Positions 10,135-19,417 of a DNA stretch of 64,000 nucleotides are shown piece by piece. The notes beneath the pieces are model-generated. The model did no database searches. It was not told the DNA's origin and worked only from the letters and a program-made list of their open reading frames with translations. Every line of letters starts with the position of its first letter. Position 1 is the stretch's first letter. Made by a program: the position numbers and the translations under genes. The DNA comes from Gymnodinialimonas ceratoperidinii (lineage in GTDB: Bacteria; Pseudomonadota; Alphaproteobacteria; Rhodobacterales; Rhodobacteraceae), in NCBI RefSeq assembly GCF_019297855.1, contig NZ_CP079194.1, positions 2,157,501 through 2,221,500 on the forward strand. Direction: 5' to 3'.

Positions 10135-10736
10135 GATGCTGTGCGTTCCCGATGTTGTGCCGATGTCAGGTGATAGCGCGGCGAGATGAATTCCTCGGCG
10201 CGGATGATCCAGCCGCCTTTGCCGCCATCGCGCCGCCGCGCGTATTTGCGCGAGGCCGGGCGGCGGTCGGCGAGCCGGTAGTAATAATTCCGCCGGGCGA
10301 TGCCATAGGCGTCCACGAGGTGGTCGGGCGCGTCACCAAGGGCCGCATGGGCGGCCCGCGCGGTCTGCGGGCCGATGAGGCCATCCACGACGATATCGAG
10401 CCCCATGTCCCGCAGCAGCCGTTGCAGGATGCGCACGGCATTGGAGCCCGCGTTGACCTGCATGTCGAAGACGCTCGCCTGCAGGGGGTCGGGCAACATG
10501 TGGATGTTGGGGCGGGCGAAGTAATGGTCGAGAAACAGGTCAGTCGCCAGTTCCGGCGTGACCCGGCGCACGTCATTGCTGTCGACATCCCCGTCGCCGT
10601 CGAGATCGAGGCCGAGGGCGCGCATCGTGTGGATCGTCACGCCATGCTTGGTCGCACCGCCCGGATCGTCGGGATCGTTCACGTAGCCGCCTTCGCGCGC
10701 CACGATTTGTTCTGCGATAGACCGAACCGATTGCAT
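10125..10736 (-). CDS. Holin-associated N-acetylmuramidase (GH108, GTA endolysin)
   Basis: A 203-residue peptidoglycan hydrolase expected to lyse the producing cell for GTA release. The GH108 signature EGGYVNDPDDPGGATKHGVT is at 15-34, with E15 as the probable catalytic glutamate. A dockerin/EF-hand-like calcium loop, DLDGDGDVDSND, is inserted at 44-55, and a peptidoglycan-binding-like segment (VDGLIGPQTA) follows near residue 117. A GGAGGG ribosome-binding site precedes the ATG, and a perfect CtrA box lies 54 bp upstream (10790-10804). The holin gene overlaps its 3' end. Confidence 0.85.
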   Translation of the reverse strand: MQSVRSIAEQIVAREGGYVNDPDDPGGATKHGVTIHTMRALGLDLDGDGDVDSNDVRRVTPELATDLFLDHYFARPNIHMLPDPLQASVFDMQVNAGSNAVRILQRLLRDMGLDIVVDGLIGPQTARAAHAALGDAPDHLVDAYGIARRNYYYRLADRRPASRKYARRRDGGKGGWIIRAEEFISPRYHLTSAQHRERTASWD

Positions 10737-10789
10737 GGCTCGCCCTCCATGCTCTTGGTTACTGGAGGGTCGAATCCATCATGGCGGGG

Positions 10790-10804
10790 TTAACAAACCC
10801 TTAA
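10790..10804 (-). promoter_or_regulatory. CtrA box upstream of the GTA lysis genes
   Basis: TTAACAAACCCTTAA matches the full CtrA consensus TTAA-N7-TTAA exactly and lies 54 bp upstream of the endolysin start, facing the endolysin-holin pair. CtrA is the known activator of GTA genes in Rhodobacter capsulatus, so the position makes sense. Only one other perfect site was found by eye in the window (58594). Confidence 0.7.
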
Positions 10805-10835
10805 TAATTGCGAAAAAACCGGGCACGACCCGGCC

Positions 10836-11282
10836 CTAGCTTTCGTTTGGATCGACGTAGACGCCCTGCTCCTGCAACGCCTCGATCACCTCGGCGGGCA
10901 TATATGTCTCGTCGTGGCGGGCGAGGATTTCCGTCGCCTCGAAAGTGCCGTCAATGAGCCGCCCGGTACCGACCATGCCTTCGCCCTCGCCAAAGAGGTC
11001 AGGCAGGATGCCGGTGTAGCTGACCGGGATCGAGGCCGCGCCGTCGGTCACCGCGAAGGTAATCGTCTCGCCCTGCCCGCGCACCAGCGAGCCTTCCTCG
11101 ACAAGGCCGCCGATGCGGAAGACCTCGTGGGGCGGCGGCGGGTTGGAGGCGACCTCGGCCGGGGGGCGGAAGAAGTTGAAGGAATCCTGCGAGGCATAGA
11201 TGATCAGCGCGACCGAGGCCGTCAGGAAGACCATCGCCAGAACGATGATCTGGATCCGCCTTTGTTTCTTCAATCCACGCAT
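10836..11282 (-). CDS. ccmE: Cytochrome c maturation protein CcmE (haem chaperone)
   Basis: A membrane-anchored periplasmic haem chaperone of System I cytochrome c maturation. It has a basic N-terminus, one transmembrane anchor at about 11-30, then an OB-fold domain. The haem-binding motif ARHDETYMP places the covalent haem ligand at H123 with Y127 four residues later, as in the family. The 148-residue length is standard. It lies 33 bp downstream of argC and is probably cotranscribed. The ccdA gene at 61496 serves the thiol-reducing branch of the same pathway. Confidence 0.95.
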   Translation of the reverse strand: MRGLKKQRRIQIIVLAMVFLTASVALIIYASQDSFNFFRPPAEVASNPPPPHEVFRIGGLVEEGSLVRGQGETITFAVTDGAASIPVSYTGILPDLFGEGEGMVGTGRLIDGTFEATEILARHDETYMPAEVIEALQEQGVYVDPNES

Positions 11283-11315
11283 GTCACTGCCTCCGATGTG
11301 GCCCCGCGCTGGCTC

Positions 11316-12344
11316 TTAAGGGAAGACGCCCAGGCCGAGGAGCCCCGCCGTCTCGTCCAGCCCGAGCATCAGGTTGGCGTTCTGCAGCGCCTGCCCGCTC
11401 GAACCCTTGCACAGGTTGTCGAGCGCCGCCACGACCTGCGCCCGGCCGCTGCGCCGGTCGGCCACCACGCCGATATGGCAGTAGTTCGTACCGCGCACGT
11501 CATGGGTCGAGGGGGCCGTGCCCATCGGTAGCACCTCGATGAAGGGCTCGTCTTGATATGCATCAAGCAAGGTGGCGTGGATCGTGTCCGCGTCGCCCTT
11601 GACGTAGCAGGTGGCGAGGATGCCACGGTTGAAGGGGGCCAGATGTGGGGTGAACTGAACCTCCACAGGGCGCCCGGCCACGCGGGAAAATTCCTGATCG
11701 AACTCGCCCAGATGCCGATGCGTGCCACCGAGGGCATAGGCGTTGGTGCCTTCGCTCAGCTCGGCGTGGAGGATGTTCTCCTTCAACGAGCGGCCGGCGC
11801 CCGAGACGCCGCAGATGAGATCGAGGATGATGTCGTCGAGATCCACGACGCCCGCCGCAATCAGCGGCCGCAGGGCGAATTGCCCGGTCGCCGCGTTGCA
11901 GCCGGTGCCCGCCACGAGCCGCGCGGCGGCGATCTCTTCGCGGTAGAATTCGGTCAGACCGTAGACGGCCTGCGCCTGCAACTCGGGCGCGTCATGGGGC
12001 TTGCCGTACCATTTGGCGTAATCCTCCGGGTCGCGCAGGCGGAAATCGGCGGAAAGGTCCACAACTTTAAGGTTGGACGGCAAGTCTTTGATAACGCTCT
12101 GGGAAGTGGCATGCGGCAGGGCGCAGAATGCGAGATCAACCCCAGAGAAATCCACATCCTCGATGCGCGTCAGATCGGGCAGGCCGGCGTTGCGCAGGAA
12201 CGGGTAGACGGAGGCCATGGATTGCCCCGCCTTGCGGTCGCCCGTCAGCGCCGTGATTTCCATTTCCGGGTGGCCCGCGATGAGGCGGCAGAGTTCCGCG
12301 CCCGTGTAGCCGGAGGCGCCGAGAATTGCGATTTTCTGGGTCAT
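11316..12344 (-). CDS. argC: N-acetyl-gamma-glutamyl-phosphate reductase
   Basis: Third step of arginine synthesis: NADPH-dependent reduction of N-acetylglutamyl phosphate to the semialdehyde. The N-terminal loop GASGYTGAE (9-17) binds NADP, and the catalytic cysteine lies in GTGCNAATG (C149). The 342-residue length is that of type 1 ArgC. ccmE follows on the same strand. The agmatinase gene at 14412 acts on an arginine derivative but is not in the same operon. Confidence 0.95.
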   Translation of the reverse strand: MTQKIAILGASGYTGAELCRLIAGHPEMEITALTGDRKAGQSMASVYPFLRNAGLPDLTRIEDVDFSGVDLAFCALPHATSQSVIKDLPSNLKVVDLSADFRLRDPEDYAKWYGKPHDAPELQAQAVYGLTEFYREEIAAARLVAGTGCNAATGQFALRPLIAAGVVDLDDIILDLICGVSGAGRSLKENILHAELSEGTNAYALGGTHRHLGEFDQEFSRVAGRPVEVQFTPHLAPFNRGILATCYVKGDADTIHATLLDAYQDEPFIEVLPMGTAPSTHDVRGTNYCHIGVVADRRSGRAQVVAALDNLCKGSSGQALQNANLMLGLDETAGLLGLGVFP

Positions 12345-12499
12345 GGGACTTGCTTTCCTGGGTGTCTGCAGGGGCTTAGATCAAAGCGCGGGGCGATACA
12401 AATCACGTCTCGTTATGGGGGTATCACGGCGCGTTGCGCGGCTTGCGTTTCTACGGCCACCGCAGGCGCTTCGGGATGGCCGTGGGATCCCTCCGGGGG

Positions 12500-12522
12500 G
12501 AGTTGTATCGGCCAAGATGAAG
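12500..12522 (+). repeat. 23-bp dispersed intergenic element, copy 1
   Basis: The element reads GAGTTGTAT followed by CGGCCAAGATGAAG, preceded by a CTCCGGGGGG run. It lies between murI and argC, in the opposite orientation to both. The other copies are at 37753-37775 and 62597-62619, both on the minus strand, differing at two positions. It is REP-like in character, with similar sequences I recall from Rhodobacteraceae intergenic DNA. Confidence 0.7.
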
Positions 12523-12554
12523 GGAGCGGCGGCGTGTTTGGCGGGCAGGCGCTT

Positions 12555-13364
12555 TCAGACCTGTTCGAAGCTGATCGGGCGGCGCAGGAAGATGGTGGCT
12601 TGGGCCTCCACCGATTTCGGGTCGCCGGTGGTCAGGAAGGCGGGCTCTCCTGATCCGATCATTTCCGGGCGGCGCTGGAGGTAGTCGCCGAGGCTCGCGG
12701 CCACGAGGGCGGGTTGCGAGTAGACCGCGACGCCGTCGCCGAGGGCTTTGCGGAATGCCTCTTCGACGAGGGGGTAATGGGTGCAGCCGAGGATTGCGGC
12801 CTGAGGCGCGGGCATCCGGCGTTTGAGGGCGTCGACGTGGGAGCGCACGAGCGCTTCGGCGAGGATCATGTCGCCCTGCTCGATCGCATCGACGACGCCG
12901 CCGCAGGGTTGCGCTTCGACATCGACGCCGATGGCGCGGAAGGCAAGCTCGCGCTGGAAGGCGCGACTGCTGACGGTGGTGGGCGTGGCGAAGAGCGCCA
13001 CTTCCTTGATGTCGACCTCGCGCGGGGGGGAATTGTCGCCCCACTGACGTTCGGTCAAGGCCTCGATCAGGGGCACGAAGACGCCGAGCACGCGCTTGCC
13101 TTCAGGCACCCACCCCTCCTGCATCCGGCGCAGCGCGGCGGCGGAGGCGGTATTGCAGGCGAGGATCACCAGGTCGCAGCCCCGGTCGAAGAGGGTTTGG
13201 ACGCCCGCCGTTGTCAGGTTGTAGATCTCATCGGCGTCGCGCACGCCGTAAGGCGCATTGGCATTGTCGCCCATGTAGATCAGCGGCACCTCGGGCAGTG
13301 CCATGGTCACGGCGTCCAATACCGTCAGACCGCCGAGGCCGCTGTCGAAAATCCCTACTGCCAT
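12555..13364 (-). CDS. murI: Glutamate racemase
   Basis: Makes D-glutamate for peptidoglycan. The substrate loop FDSGLGG is at 6-12 with D7 and S8; the two catalytic cysteines are C70 in LACNTAS and C194 in GCTHYP. The 269-residue length is normal. Its ATG overlaps the stop of the upstream acyltransferase gene as TGATG, so the two are probably translationally coupled. Confidence 0.95.
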   Translation of the reverse strand: MAVGIFDSGLGGLTVLDAVTMALPEVPLIYMGDNANAPYGVRDADEIYNLTTAGVQTLFDRGCDLVILACNTASAAALRRMQEGWVPEGKRVLGVFVPLIEALTERQWGDNSPPREVDIKEVALFATPTTVSSRAFQRELAFRAIGVDVEAQPCGGVVDAIEQGDMILAEALVRSHVDALKRRMPAPQAAILGCTHYPLVEEAFRKALGDGVAVYSQPALVAASLGDYLQRRPEMIGSGEPAFLTTGDPKSVEAQATIFLRRPISFEQV

Positions 13365-14320
13365 CAGACCTGCTCCTTCATTTTTTGTCGTGCCGATCCC
13401 TTGTCGGGCCTGCGGTGGTGCGCCTCAAATTCGAACCCTTGCGCGGTGGGGTCAAGGGGGCGTGGGGACAGGGCATAGGTTGTTTCGCGCAGATAAGCCA
13501 TGAGGGCCGTGGCGTCCCCTGCCCTCTCATTCAGCGCGGCGCGGGGGATCGGGTCGCCGATGGCGATATCGACGGTGGAATTCACGCGGGCGCGGAACTC
13601 CTTGATCAGGAGGCCCATGCGCAGGGTTGAATGCAGGTGGCTGGCGATCTGGAAGAGCCGCGAGTTGTGGCCGTCGAAGTAGATCGGCACCACCGTGGCT
13701 TCGGATTTCGCGATCATCCGCGCGGTGAAGCTGCGCCATTTCGGGTCCATCGGGCGCCCGAAGGGTTTGGCGGCGGTGCTGACCGTGCCGCCCGGAAAGA
13801 CGCCGATGGCGCCGCCCTCGCCGAGGTAGGAGAGCGCCGTCTTGCGTGTGGTGAGGTTCTGGGCGAGCGCTTCTTTCGTCTCGTCGAAAGAGACCGGCAG
13901 GATCACGCGGTGGAGGTCTTCTGCCTTGCGAAACACCTGGTGGGCCAAGATACGGAAATCGCCGCGGGTCTGGGCCAGGATGTGGCCCATGACGAGGCCG
14001 TCGAGAATGCCGTAGGGGTGGTTCGCGATCAGCACGAGGGGGCCGTCGCGGGGGATGTTTTCAAGAGCTCCCGCGATGACGTTGAGGCGCAGCCCGTAGC
14101 GGCCGACCATGACGTCCCAGAAGTCGCGGCCGGCGCGCACCTCGGCGTCATAGCCCGCCGCCCGCCGGATCAGGCGCAGCCGCCCGGTGGTGTTCTCCAT
14201 CGCGCGGATCATCACGCGGCCGCCCTTGGTGGCGGCGGAATGGGCGTAGGAAATCTCGCGCGCGACGGCCTTGTCAGACGGCACGGAAAGCGCGGGTTCT
14301 GGGCGGCGGCGTCTGGGCAT
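13364..14320 (-). CDS. 1-acylglycerol-3-phosphate-type acyltransferase (PlsC-like)
   Basis: A 318-residue lysophospholipid acyltransferase family protein. The catalytic block is NHPYGILDG with H101 and D107; the spacing is one residue longer than classical HX4D and resembles the subgroup that includes OlsA-like and haemolysin-type acyltransferases. A glycine/threonine-rich acyl-acceptor motif (FPGGTVST) follows near residue 175. It could act in phospholipid or ornithine-lipid synthesis; no olsB partner is adjacent. Its stop overlaps the murI start. Confidence 0.8.
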   Translation of the reverse strand: MPRRRRPEPALSVPSDKAVAREISYAHSAATKGGRVMIRAMENTTGRLRLIRRAAGYDAEVRAGRDFWDVMVGRYGLRLNVIAGALENIPRDGPLVLIANHPYGILDGLVMGHILAQTRGDFRILAHQVFRKAEDLHRVILPVSFDETKEALAQNLTTRKTALSYLGEGGAIGVFPGGTVSTAAKPFGRPMDPKWRSFTARMIAKSEATVVPIYFDGHNSRLFQIASHLHSTLRMGLLIKEFRARVNSTVDIAIGDPIPRAALNERAGDATALMAYLRETTYALSPRPLDPTAQGFEFEAHHRRPDKGSARQKMKEQV

Positions 14321-14411
14321 TCAGGGCCTCTTGAGGAGCGTGCGAAAACATCTACGCAGTGGGATGCACCGGGTCCAGTGACGTTTGTGCAACGGCGCGC
14401 GGGCGCGGGGC

Positions 14412-15374
14412 TCAGCGCCGCGTCCAGCCCCAGAGGCAGAGCAGTTCCATCGCCACGTGAGCGGCGGCAACCGAGGTGATCTCGGCCTGATCGAACGGCG
14501 GCGAGACCTCCACCACGTCGCCGCCAACGACGGTGATGCCCGCCAGCTCGCGCAGCAGGATCGCGGCCTGCGCGCTGCTCATTCCGCCCCAGACCGGCGT
14601 GCCGGTGCCCGGCGCAAAGGCCGGATCGAGCGCGTCGATGTCGAAGGACAGGTAGACGGGCGCATCGCCCGCGCGCGCCTTCGCGGCGGCGGCCACGGCG
14701 CTGGCGCCCGTCTCGTGGACCTCGCGCGCGTCATGGATGTGGATGCCGAGGTTGTCCTCCACCACCGTGCGGATGCCGATGTGCGACGAGCGCGCCACGT
14801 CGATCAGCCCCTCCTGCACGGCCGTGTAGCAGAAGGTGCCATGGTCGATGCGGGTGGCATCGTCATCGGGCCAGGTGTCGGTATGCGCATCGACCTGAAT
14901 CAGCGCGAGGGGGCCGTGGCGGGCGGCATGGGCGCGCAGGATCGGCAGGGTGATCGAATGATCGCCGCCAAGGGTGATCGCCGCGGTCCCTGCGTTGAGA
15001 ATACCCGCGATATGGGTCTCGATCCGGGCGGGCACATCGGCGGTATGGGCATAGTCGAAGGCCATGTCGCCGTAGTCCGCGATGGCGAGCGCCTCGAGCG
15101 GCGAATAACCCTCCCACCCGTAGGGCGGATCGTAAGGCTGCAGGCTGGAGGCCGCACGGATCGCCCGCGGCCCAAGGCGCGTGCCGGGGCGGTTCGTCAC
15201 CGCCTGATCGAAGGGAATGCCCGTGATCGCCACGTCCACGCCACTCAAATCCTTGGTGTACTTGCGCCGCAGAAACGACGGCGCCCCGGCGAAGGCGTTC
15301 TCGAACGCGAGCCCCTTGAGGTCCTCCCGCGTGATCGCCCCGTCCACTTCGTTCTTTGCATCTTCCAGCGCCAT
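14412..15374 (-). CDS. speB: Agmatinase
   Basis: Ureohydrolase that converts agmatine to putrescine and urea. All binuclear manganese motifs are visible: GGDHS with H139, D162-A-H164-T-D166, and SFDIDALDP with D235 and D237, followed by PGTGTP. The 320-residue length is normal for this family. Close relatives act on guanidinobutyrate or guanidinopropionate, so the exact guanidino substrate is inferred. It is divergent from the flavin reductase gene. Confidence 0.88.
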   Translation of the reverse strand: MALEDAKNEVDGAITREDLKGLAFENAFAGAPSFLRRKYTKDLSGVDVAITGIPFDQAVTNRPGTRLGPRAIRAASSLQPYDPPYGWEGYSPLEALAIADYGDMAFDYAHTADVPARIETHIAGILNAGTAAITLGGDHSITLPILRAHAARHGPLALIQVDAHTDTWPDDDATRIDHGTFCYTAVQEGLIDVARSSHIGIRTVVEDNLGIHIHDAREVHETGASAVAAAAKARAGDAPVYLSFDIDALDPAFAPGTGTPVWGGMSSAQAAILLRELAGITVVGGDVVEVSPPFDQAEITSVAAAHVAMELLCLWGWTRR

Positions 15375-15513
15375 GACATGCCCTTCCGCTTTGATTTTTC
15401 CTTGCTATACGCAAGTTTTCACAAGACGAACCCCTGAATTGATCCATCTTGTACCGCCCGGCCGCGTGGGCGAGTGTCCGGGCAACCGACTGGCCGCGCA
15501 TAGAGGAATGACG

Positions 15514-16011
15514 ATGAACGATCTGAAGGCAAGATTTCTCGAAGGAATGAGCCGTGCGGCGGCCTCGGTCTGCGTGGTGACGACCGACGGCCCGGCGGGA
15601 CGCGGTGGCGTGACCGTCTCGGCGATGACCTCGATCTCGGCAGATGGCGAGCGGCCGACGATGCTGACCTGCCTGAACGCCGATGCCTCCTCGCTGCCGC
15701 TGGTGCTGGAGAACGGGTGCTTCTGCATCAACGTGCTGAGCACCGGACAGACGGAGATTTCGGACGTCTTCTCCTCCCGCGTGCCGCCGCCCGGTGGTGA
15801 CAAGTTCAACGCGGTCGAGCACATGGCGTTGGAAACGGGCGCACCGTACCTGAAAGCCGCGCTGGTGGGGTTTGATTGCCGGCTGGTCTCGGCCGAGAAA
15901 CTGGGCACGCATCACATCTGCATCGGCGCGGTCGAGGCCGTGCGCGTGGCCGAGGAGGGTGAGCCGCTGCTCTACGGCATGCGGCGCTACCTGCGCGCCG
16001 AAGACCACTAG
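15514..16011 (+). CDS. Flavin reductase family protein
   Basis: A 165-residue FMN-binding split-barrel protein of the HpaC/flavin reductase family. These enzymes use NAD(P)H to make reduced flavin, usually for a separate monooxygenase. The N-terminal segment SVCVVTTDG followed by GVTVSAMTS is the flavin-binding signature. The ATG at 15514 is favoured over 15508 because AGAGGA at 15502-15507 is then 6 nt upstream. No monooxygenase gene lies next to it, so its partner is unknown. Confidence 0.85.
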   Translation: MNDLKARFLEGMSRAAASVCVVTTDGPAGRGGVTVSAMTSISADGERPTMLTCLNADASSLPLVLENGCFCINVLSTGQTEISDVFSSRVPPPGGDKFNAVEHMALETGAPYLKAALVGFDCRLVSAEKLGTHHICIGAVEAVRVAEEGEPLLYGMRRYLRAEDH

Positions 16012-16017
16012 CGGCCC

Positions 16018-17256
16018 CTAGATCCCCGTCGCCGCGCGCCGTTTGGCCAGATCGTCCCGATCGCGCGTCGAGAGGCCCACGCCTTCCGAAGTGCGCTCCA
16101 TGATCTCGTTCAGCAGATCTTTCGCCACCTCGCCAAAGACATCGGGCGCAATCTTGTTGAGCGCGTCGAGCGCGTCCATCACGTGGAGCTGCACCTCGGC
16201 GTTGGAGGCTCCGTCGCGGATGATCGGGCGGAACGCGCTTTCGACAAGGTCGCGTGGCTCCGACGACGGCACGTGGACCGCGTCGAAATGCACGTCCGGC
16301 CCCTCGCGGCTGCGCCAGCGCGCCAGAACCGCCAGCTCGCGATTGATCACGGCGATGGCGGTGCCGGGGTCGTTCACCCCCGGCGACAGGGCGCGCGAGC
16401 CGATCTCGGCCATCACGATCATGCCGTAGCGGGGATCCTGATCGAAGGTGCGGGTGCGCCGGATGGTGATGGCGCCGCGCAGGACGTCGGCCTCGCCGAT
16501 CTCGCCCAGACAATAGAGCATCGGGGCACCGTTGTAGACGAAATCGCCGGGCAGAAGCGACAGGTAGATCTGACATCCCCTTTCGGTGGCCGCCTCATTC
16601 AGCGCCCCCATGTCGACATGCTGCACGTAGCCGGTTTCCGTCGCGCGGACCGGCACGGCCCCGGCGGGCACGTCACCCTTGTAGGGATGTCCGCCCATCC
16701 ACGGCTTGTCGAGCCGGGTGGCCAGCGCGTCGTGGGCGGCCTCCTCCACCCGGTCGAGCGTGTTGTCCATGCGACCGAAGTCCGGCAGGTAGCCCATCCA
16801 CCGCAACAGCGCCACGACGACGATCATGAGCACCAGCACCGTCGCGCCGAACAGCACCACCCGCGCTCCGGCGCTGTAGTAGCCCGCGTTCAAGCCGACG
16901 ATGCCGACGACGGAATAGACGAAAGCGCCCAGAAAGGTCGCGAGGGTCGTCTGGGTCGTCGTGTCCTTCTGCAACAGCGCGGTCGAGCGCGGCGTGGCAG
17001 AGTTCTCGGCCGCCGTGAAGGCGTTGGCCGCGATGGAGAGCGAGAAGGTCGTCACCGCAAGCATGGAAGAGGCAAGGATCTGCAAGACCGCCGAAACAGC
17101 CCCGCCGCCGAAAGCCTCGGCCCATCCCTGCGGGATCAGCGGCGCCAGAAGCGGCGCCATCGCCGCGGTGAGGATCGCCAGCAGCGCGAAGGCCGCCACG
17201 CGCACCCAGAGTTCGCGCAACACCGAGCGCAGGGTCCAGAGCCATTTGCTAATCAT
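16018..17256 (-). CDS. DUF2254 family membrane protein
   Basis: A 412-residue predicted inner-membrane protein with hydrophobic segments near 20-42, 55-77, 107-128 and 133-153, followed by a large soluble C-terminal part containing SPGVNDPGTA near residue 306, a recognisable DUF2254 signature. The function of the family is unknown. It is convergent with the flavin reductase gene (6 bp apart) and has no obvious operon partner. Confidence 0.8.
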   Translation of the reverse strand: MISKWLWTLRSVLRELWVRVAAFALLAILTAAMAPLLAPLIPQGWAEAFGGGAVSAVLQILASSMLAVTTFSLSIAANAFTAAENSATPRSTALLQKDTTTQTTLATFLGAFVYSVVGIVGLNAGYYSAGARVVLFGATVLVLMIVVVALLRWMGYLPDFGRMDNTLDRVEEAAHDALATRLDKPWMGGHPYKGDVPAGAVPVRATETGYVQHVDMGALNEAATERGCQIYLSLLPGDFVYNGAPMLYCLGEIGEADVLRGAITIRRTRTFDQDPRYGMIVMAEIGSRALSPGVNDPGTAIAVINRELAVLARWRSREGPDVHFDAVHVPSSEPRDLVESAFRPIIRDGASNAEVQLHVMDALDALNKIAPDVFGEVAKDLLNEIMERTSEGVGLSTRDRDDLAKRRAATGI

Positions 17257-17346
17257 TCTGCGAACCTAACCTATGCACGCCGCCCGGCAATGGCCGGGTC
17301 GACGATTAATTCGATGAATATAGACGCGATGCGGCGCGCGGCGCGC

Positions 17347-18507
17347 CTATGCAGGGTTCGCCGTCTCCACGATGCGGGCCAGAAGGCTCGCGCCGATGGG
17401 CGAAATCTCGTCGTTAAAATCGAACTCGGGGTGGTGCAGCCCCGCGCCCTCGCCCGCGCCGATGAACAGGTAAGAGCCGGGCCTTGCCTCCAGCATATAG
17501 GCGAAATCCTCGGCCCCCATCTCCTTGTAGCTTTCCGCATCGACGCGGTCCTCGCCCGCAACCTCGCGCGCCACATCTGCGGCGAAGGACGTGGCCTCGG
17601 CATCGTTGATCGTGGGCGGGTAGCCGCGCTCGTAGGTGAAATCGATCTCCACCCCGTAGCTTTCCGCCTGCCCGCGAACGATCTCACCCATCCGGCGCTC
17701 CACCATGTCGCGCACCTCGGCATCGAAGGTGCGCACGGTGCCGTTGAGATAGGCCTTGTCGGGGATCACGTTGTCCGCAGAGCCGGAATGGATCTGGGTC
17801 ACCGACACCACCAGATCGTCGAGCGAGCGGTGATTGCGGGATACGATAGTGCCAAAGGCCTGTGCCACCGACAGAGCCGCCGGGATCGGGTCCAGCGTCT
17901 CATGGGGGTAGGCGCCGTGGCCGCCCTTGCCCTTCACATGGACATGGAAGGTATCAGCCGCCGCCATGATCGGACCGGGCGTGGTGAAGACGTGGCCGAA
18001 GTCCTTGCCCGGCACATTGTGCAGCGCAAAGACCTGCGCGATGTCGAAGGTGTCCATGATCCCCTCTTCCACCATCACGCCGGCCCCGCCGCCGCCCTCT
18101 TCCGCCGGCTGAAAGATCAGCGCCACGCGGCCGTTGAAGTTGCGCGTCTCCGCCAGATATTTCGCCGCCCCTAGCAGCATTGTTGTATGTCCGTCATGGC
18201 CGCAGGCGTGCATCTTGCCCGGCACGGTGGAGGCATGTTCCGCCCCGGTCGCCTCCTCGATCGGCAGCGCGTCCATGTCCGCGCGCAGGCCGATCGTGGG
18301 CCCCGCGCCCTTCCCCTCGATTATCGCCACGACGCCCGACGTCGCGATGCCCTCGTGGATTTCGGTCACGCCGAATTCCTTCAGACGGTCGACCACGAAG
18401 CGCGCCGTCTCGTGGCAATCGAACTGCAATTCCGGGTGCTTATGCAAATGCCTGCGCCAGGTTTTCATGTCGTCGGACATCGCGGCAATGGAATTGATGA
18501 TGGGCAT
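17347..18507 (-). CDS. M20 family aminoacylase / amidohydrolase
   Basis: A 386-residue zinc amidohydrolase of the hippurate hydrolase/N-acyl-amino-acid deacylase group. Metal-binding motifs include RADMDALP near 75-82 and HACGHDGH at 100-107, with the EEGGGG segment carrying the catalytic glutamate near 135. The start at 18507 is preferred because GGAGAG lies a few bases upstream; the open frame extends further upstream without coding character. It probably removes acyl groups from amino acids; the precise substrate is unknown. Confidence 0.87.
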   Translation of the reverse strand: MPIINSIAAMSDDMKTWRRHLHKHPELQFDCHETARFVVDRLKEFGVTEIHEGIATSGVVAIIEGKGAGPTIGLRADMDALPIEEATGAEHASTVPGKMHACGHDGHTTMLLGAAKYLAETRNFNGRVALIFQPAEEGGGGAGVMVEEGIMDTFDIAQVFALHNVPGKDFGHVFTTPGPIMAAADTFHVHVKGKGGHGAYPHETLDPIPAALSVAQAFGTIVSRNHRSLDDLVVSVTQIHSGSADNVIPDKAYLNGTVRTFDAEVRDMVERRMGEIVRGQAESYGVEIDFTYERGYPPTINDAEATSFAADVAREVAGEDRVDAESYKEMGAEDFAYMLEARPGSYLFIGAGEGAGLHHPEFDFNDEISPIGASLLARIVETANPA

Positions 18508-18619
18508 GGGGCTCTCCGGTTCTGGTTCGCGCAGAGTTTGATATGTCGCGCGGCCCGGGCGCAAGGGGCTGTCGCTTCTGAGCTTGCACAAGCGCGCTGC
18601 ATGGCCCATCCCTTGCGCC

Positions 18620-19417
18620 ATGGAAACGCTTCCTACCGACCCGATGCACCGCCTGCGCGCCATCATGGCGCGGCTGCGTGACCCCGTTCACGGCTGCCCC
18701 TGGGACGTGGAGCAGACCTTCGCCAGCATTGCGCCCTACACCATCGAAGAGGCCTACGAGGTCGCCGACGCCATCGAGCGCGGCAGCATGGAAGAGCTGC
18801 GCGGCGAGCTGGGCGACCTGCTGTTCCAGTCCGTCTTCCACGCCCAGATGGCGGAGGATGGCGGCCATTTCGACTTCGACGACGTGGCGCGCGCCATCGG
18901 CGACAAGATGATCGCCCGCCACCCCCATGTCTTCGGCGACGAGAGCAACGCCAAGTCCGCCGACCAGCAGGTCGCGGATTGGGAGACGGTGAAGGCCGCG
19001 GAGCGTGCAGCCAAGGATGCCGGTGGCGTGCTGGACGACGTAGCGCTCGGCCTGCCCGCCCTGATGCGCGCCGAGAAGCTGCAGAAACGCGCGGCCCGCG
19101 TGGGCTTCGACTGGCCCGAGATCACCTCCGTCATCGACAAGATCGCCGAGGAGGCCCGCGAATTGGCCGAGGCGCGCGAGACCTTGCCGCAGGAAAAGAT
19201 CGCCGAGGAAATGGGCGATCTGCTCTTCGTCATGGCCAACCTCGCGCGGCACCTGAAGGTCGATCCCGAAACCGCCCTGCGCGGCGCCAACGCCAAGTTC
19301 GTCCGCCGTTTCGCCTATATCGAACAGCAACTGGCCAGCCGCGGCACAGGACCGGCGGACAGCTCGCTGGAGGAAATGGACGCCCTCTGGGACGCCGCCA
19401 AGGCCGAGGGCCTGTGA
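18620..19417 (+). CDS. mazG: Nucleoside triphosphate pyrophosphohydrolase MazG
   Basis: House-cleaning enzyme that hydrolyses (deoxy)nucleoside triphosphates to monophosphates and pyrophosphate. The 265-residue protein has tandem MazG domains, the first beginning at RLRDPVHGCPWD and carrying EEAYE and ELGD metal-binding helices, the second with EEARELAEA and EEMGDLLF. The ATG at 18620 follows TTGCGCC. Its stop overlaps the start of the EamA transporter gene as TGATG, so the two are coupled. Confidence 0.93.
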   Translation: METLPTDPMHRLRAIMARLRDPVHGCPWDVEQTFASIAPYTIEEAYEVADAIERGSMEELRGELGDLLFQSVFHAQMAEDGGHFDFDDVARAIGDKMIARHPHVFGDESNAKSADQQVADWETVKAAERAAKDAGGVLDDVALGLPALMRAEKLQKRAARVGFDWPEITSVIDKIAEEARELAEARETLPQEKIAEEMGDLLFVMANLARHLKVDPETALRGANAKFVRRFAYIEQQLASRGTGPADSSLEEMDALWDAAKAEGL

